Shown here one piece after another: positions 30,545 through 32,410 of a DNA stretch of 32,410 bases. The number at the start of each line of letters is the position of its first letter. The stretch's first letter is position 1. The position numbers were made by a program, and so were the translations under genes. The notes under the pieces are model-generated. The model was given only the letters and a program-made list of their open reading frames with translations, did not search any database and was not told where the DNA came from. This DNA is from CAZRRV01 sp964602735 (GTDB lineage: Bacteria > Bacillota > Clostridia > Oscillospirales > Acutalibacteraceae), in NCBI GenBank assembly GCA_964602735.1, contig CAZRRV010000014.1, forward strand, positions 1-32,410, read 5' to 3'.

Positions 30545-31853
30545 ACGGCAGTTCTTTACCGTCGTTTACCAGGGCGCGGTAATCCGCGGGGCGGTAGAGT
30601 TCCCCGTCGGAAAGCTCGATGCCGTTTTCGATGATATAATCCGCCGCGTAATCGGAAATCACAATCTCGCCGTCGCCGGAGGGAATTTTTCCGAGCAGTT
30701 CGGTGCCGGTTTTTTTCAGATAAAGAAATTCATCGTCGGCGACCAGCCGGGCGTCTCTTGTCGCTCCCGCCAAATCCCCCGCGATATGGAGAATCTCCGC
30801 GACTTCCGTAAAAAAACCGTTCCCGCCGCCCTCAAGCCGGTACAGCGGGAAACAGCTTCGTTCCGCCGTTCGGCGGATTTTTTCGATATCCGGGGGATCC
30901 ATCGGCAGAGGAACGCCCGGCTCGCCCGCGGCGTATTTCTCCACCGTTAAGAAATCCACTTCCCGTTCGTTCAGCAGTTTTGCGTGCGCGCGGTTCGTGT
31001 CGAAAGCCGAGAGAGAGTCGAGCAGGCTTGCCAGTATCAGCGTGCAGACGGTAAGCAGCACGGTAAAAATCAGCCTTACTTTGTTCAGCTTCAGGCTCCC
31101 CGCTCCGAGCCGGAAACTCTCTTTCGCGGCAAGCCGGTAACGCGGAGCGCAAAAGGGCTCCGATCTCTCCCCGTCGCCGGCGATATTACCCGTGTCGGAG
31201 ACGATTTCGCCGTCTTTCAATTCGACGATGCGGTCGCCGTAGGCCGTCGCAAGCGCAACATCGTGAGAGACGATTATCACGGCGCGTTCTTTGCCGATTT
31301 CCCGCAGAATATCCATTACCTGTCTGCCGCTCGCGCTGTCAAGATTGCCGGTAGGCTCGTCGGCAAGTATGATTTTCGGGTCTTTTACCAGCGAGCGCGC
31401 TATTGCAACGCGCTGTTTCTGCCCGCCCGAGAGTTCGTTGATATTGCGCCCGCCGAGTCCGTTTAAGCCGAGCATATCGAGCAGTCCGTCGATTTTTTCG
31501 CCGTCGGCGGACTTCCCCTGCAACAAAAGAGCCAGCGAAATATTGCCGGCTACATCGTAATCGTCAAGAAGATTGAATTCCTGAAAAACAAACCCTACAT
31601 ACTCGTTTCGGTAGGCATCGAGTTCCGACTGTGAAAAATTCCGGAAATTTTTCCCCGCCACCGTCATGCCGCCGGAATCGAATGTATCGAGACCGCCCAG
31701 AATATTCAAAAGGGTGGATTTCCCCGATCCGCTTTTGCCGAGGATAAAGGTTACGCCCGCGCCGCCGAAAGAGAGGGAAACATTCCGCAGCGCTTTTGTC
31801 TCTTTTCCGTTCTTCGAAACGTAAGATTTTGAAACGTTCGAAAGTTCTATCAT
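30468..31853 (-). CDS. ABC transporter ATPase with first permease segment (split by frameshift)
   Basis: Residues 1-220 are a MacB/LolD-type ATPase with Walker A LGKSGSGKS (39-46), Q-loop Q91, signature LSGGQKQR (141-148) and Walker B ILADEPTG (162-169). A linker leads to one membrane helix (about 255-285; RLIFTVLLTVCTLILASLL) and a large extracytoplasmic domain. The correct frame breaks at residue 447, where a run of five C on the plus strand (30511-30515) puts the reading out of frame; the last 15 or so codons to 30468 are out-of-frame. The rest is at 29333-30510. ATP-driven FtsX-type exporters of this fused form are common in Firmicutes and often handle antimicrobial peptides, but the substrate here is unknown. 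ATG 31853 gives the family-like MIELSNVSKSY start; an in-frame ATG at 31925 would add a 24-residue basic leader. Confidence 0.88.
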   Translation of the reverse strand: MIELSNVSKSYVSKNGKETKALRNVSLSFGGAGVTFILGKSGSGKSTLLNILGGLDTFDSGGMTVAGKNFRNFSQSELDAYRNEYVGFVFQEFNLLDDYDVAGNISLALLLQGKSADGEKIDGLLDMLGLNGLGGRNINELSGGQKQRVAIARSLVKDPKIILADEPTGNLDSASGRQVMDILREIGKERAVIIVSHDVALATAYGDRIVELKDGEIVSDTGNIAGDGERSEPFCAPRYRLAAKESFRLGAGSLKLNKVRLIFTVLLTVCTLILASLLDSLSAFDTNRAHAKLLNEREVDFLTVEKYAAGEPGVPLPMDPPDIEKIRRTAERSCFPLYRLEGGGNGFFTEVAEILHIAGDLAGATRDARLVADDEFLYLKKTGTELLGKIPSGDGEIVISDYAADYIIENGIELSDGELYRPADYRALVNDGKELPFAGNSSAKISGGSALPARKVQGRRP

Positions 31854-31876
31854 CAGCCCCGCCCCCGAAATTATAT

Positions 31877-31899
31877 GAAAAAAGCCGGACGCTTTTTTC
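31877..31899 (-). other. Perfect A/T-tipped hairpin in the ABC gene leader
   Basis: GAAAAAAGC and GCTTTTTTC form a 9-bp stem around GTCCG, between the two possible ABC start codons (31925 and 31853). On the minus strand the T-tract and following ATATAA make it look like a weak terminator or attenuator. If translation starts at 31925, it is coding sequence instead. Confidence 0.4.
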
Positions 31900-31954
31900 G
31901 ACTTTTCCCGCTTTTCTTTTTTCATCCGCGGTTTGTAACTTTAATCGCATATTT

Positions 31955-31983
31955 ATACTAACATAAGTTTTACTTTTATTCAA
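31955..31983 (-). promoter_or_regulatory. Likely promoter of the ABC transporter gene
   Basis: On the minus strand, TTGAAT (31978-31983), 17 bases, TAGTAT (31955-31960). The transcript would start near 31948 and include the hairpin at 31877-31899 before the ATG at 31853. Confidence 0.6.
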
Positions 31984-32095
31984 GAATATTTTCCCGGATC
32001 CGATGCGCGGCGGCGCGGAATTGCGGCAGATGCGTTACGGCGAAAGGCAGGGCGGAAAAGCGCGCCGGAATCCGCTCTTACCGCGTACCGCGGGC

Positions 32096-32132
32096 AAAAA
32101 AAGAGCCCGCACGCGTTAAGCGCTCGGACCCC
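32096..32132 (-). terminator. Terminator of tRNA-Arg
   Basis: On the minus strand a GC-rich hairpin (32103-32132) followed by seven T (32096-32102), right after the tRNA CCA end. Its 3' half, GCGGGCTCTTTTTTT, nearly matches that of the tRNA-Glu terminator at 22299-22335. Confidence 0.8.
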
Positions 32133-32135
32133 GTC

Positions 32136-32212
32136 TGGTGCGCTGAAAGGGACTCGAACCCCCGACCTACTGGTTCGTAGCCAGTCACTCTATCCAACTG
32201 AGCTATCAGCGC
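32136..32212 (-). tRNA. tRNA-Arg (ACG)
   Basis: 77 bases on the minus strand with encoded CCA. The acceptor stem GCGCTGA pairs with TCAGCGC, the D-arm is GCTCAGTTGGATAGAGT, the anticodon loop CTACGAA gives ACG for arginine (read as ICG after deamination), and the T-arm is GGGGTTCGAGTCCC. Confidence 0.96.
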
Positions 32213-32230
32213 GTTTTTCAGACCGTTACT

Positions 32231-32259
32231 ATGTTAGCATAATTCCGAGATAAAATCAA
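32231..32259 (-). promoter_or_regulatory. Promoter of tRNA-Arg
   Basis: On the minus strand, TTGATT (32254-32259), 17 bases, TAACAT (32231-32236). Start expected near 32224, 12 bases before the mature tRNA 5' end. Confidence 0.75.
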
Positions 32260-32282
32260 CAGAAATTTTTTTGAAATACACA

Positions 32283-32320
32283 CGGCCGGCGCGTAAGACG
32301 CGCGGCATCGCCCGCGGCCG
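32283..32320. repeat. Two-hairpin palindromic element
   Basis: An outer CGGCCG stem (32283-32288 with 32315-32320) encloses GCGCGT-AAG-ACGCGC (32289-32303) and GGC-ATC-GCC (32304-32312). It is a shorter, T-shaped version of the cloverleaf plan at 8042 and 14527. The second hairpin has only 3 bp, so membership is tentative. Confidence 0.45.
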
Positions 32321-32371
32321 GCAGTGCTTTTCCTCGGTCGCGATGTTTAATTATGCGCAAAACTTCGGTTA

Positions 32372-32410
32372 ATTGCCCGCGAGTTTCACATTGCTTTACT
32401 CGCGGGCGAT
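32372..32410. other. 13-bp stem-loop at the window edge
   Basis: ATTGCCCGCGAGT (32372-32384) pairs with ACTCGCGGGCGAT (32398-32410) with one G·U pair and a 13-base loop. The window ends on its last base, so it could be longer, and any T-run after it cannot be seen. It may be the terminator of a gene to the right or another palindromic repeat. Confidence 0.5.

Noticed and set aside
1..32410. CRISPR array, prophage, rRNA operon or known riboswitch
   Set aside because: I found no regularly spaced repeats, no phage structural genes, no rRNA sequence and no leader long enough for a lysine riboswitch or T-box in front of the hom–lysC operon.

Overview
The window looks like part of a metagenome-assembled or draft genome of an anaerobic, moderately GC-rich Firmicute of the class Clostridia. 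This is inferred from gene families, not from a marker gene. Support comes from a rubredoxin-first ('reverse') rubrerythrin beside ferritin, an ACT regulator–homoserine dehydrogenase–aspartate kinase operon, a short-form (about 480 aa) arginine decarboxylase, AGGAGG-type ribosome sites with some GTG/TTG starts, and near-consensus sigma-A promoters. Two runs of exactly 100 N (2016-2115 and 24604-24703) are scaffold gaps.

Layout. 1-345: the end of an IS, with a partial transposase on the minus strand. 453-1361: a lipoprotein gene, possibly frameshifted near its 3' end. 1362-2347: a long gene-free stretch with a terminator, a dispersed repeat, a scaffold gap and a hairpin. 2348-10646 (+): Lrp-like regulator, class I aminotransferase, ispE, then a polyamine block (speA, speE, speB, carboxyspermidine dehydrogenase, nspC). 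10643-12169 (-): yifB/comM. 12221-13186 (+): a polyprenyl-phosphate-type glycosyltransferase. 13149-14414 (-): a PLP enzyme of the 'aluminum resistance' family. 18484-14711 (-): a three-gene envelope operon made of a GT2-GtrA-phosphodiester glycosidase fusion, a membrane-anchored exported protein and a PAP2 phosphatase. 18646-19398 (+): a sirtuin. 21893-19414 (-): a MATE transporter and a PfkB sugar kinase. 22340-22493 (-): tRNA-Glu and tRNA-Met. 22767-24603 (+): rubrerythrin, ferritin and a HAD phosphatase that runs into the second gap. 29100-24792 (-): ACT regulator, hom, lysC and an FAD-dependent oxidoreductase. 31853-29333 (-): an ABC ATPase-permease split by a one-base frameshift. 32136-32212 (-): tRNA-Arg.

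How the genes fit together. The polyamine block can make agmatine from arginine and holds two different ways to add an aminopropyl group: SpeE with decarboxylated SAM, and the dehydrogenase/decarboxylase pair with aspartate semialdehyde. No SAM decarboxylase is visible. LysC, encoded 16 kb away, starts the path to aspartate semialdehyde. Rubrerythrin and ferritin form an oxidative-stress and iron module.

The most unusual structure is non-coding. Two intergenic GC-rich elements (8042-8124 and 14527-14611) each fold as a long outer stem enclosing three back-to-back hairpins with almost no unpaired bases outside the loops. Their sequences differ but the architecture is the same. A smaller two-hairpin version lies at 32283-32320. 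A separate dispersed repeat occurs three times, and two of its copies abut the scaffold gaps.
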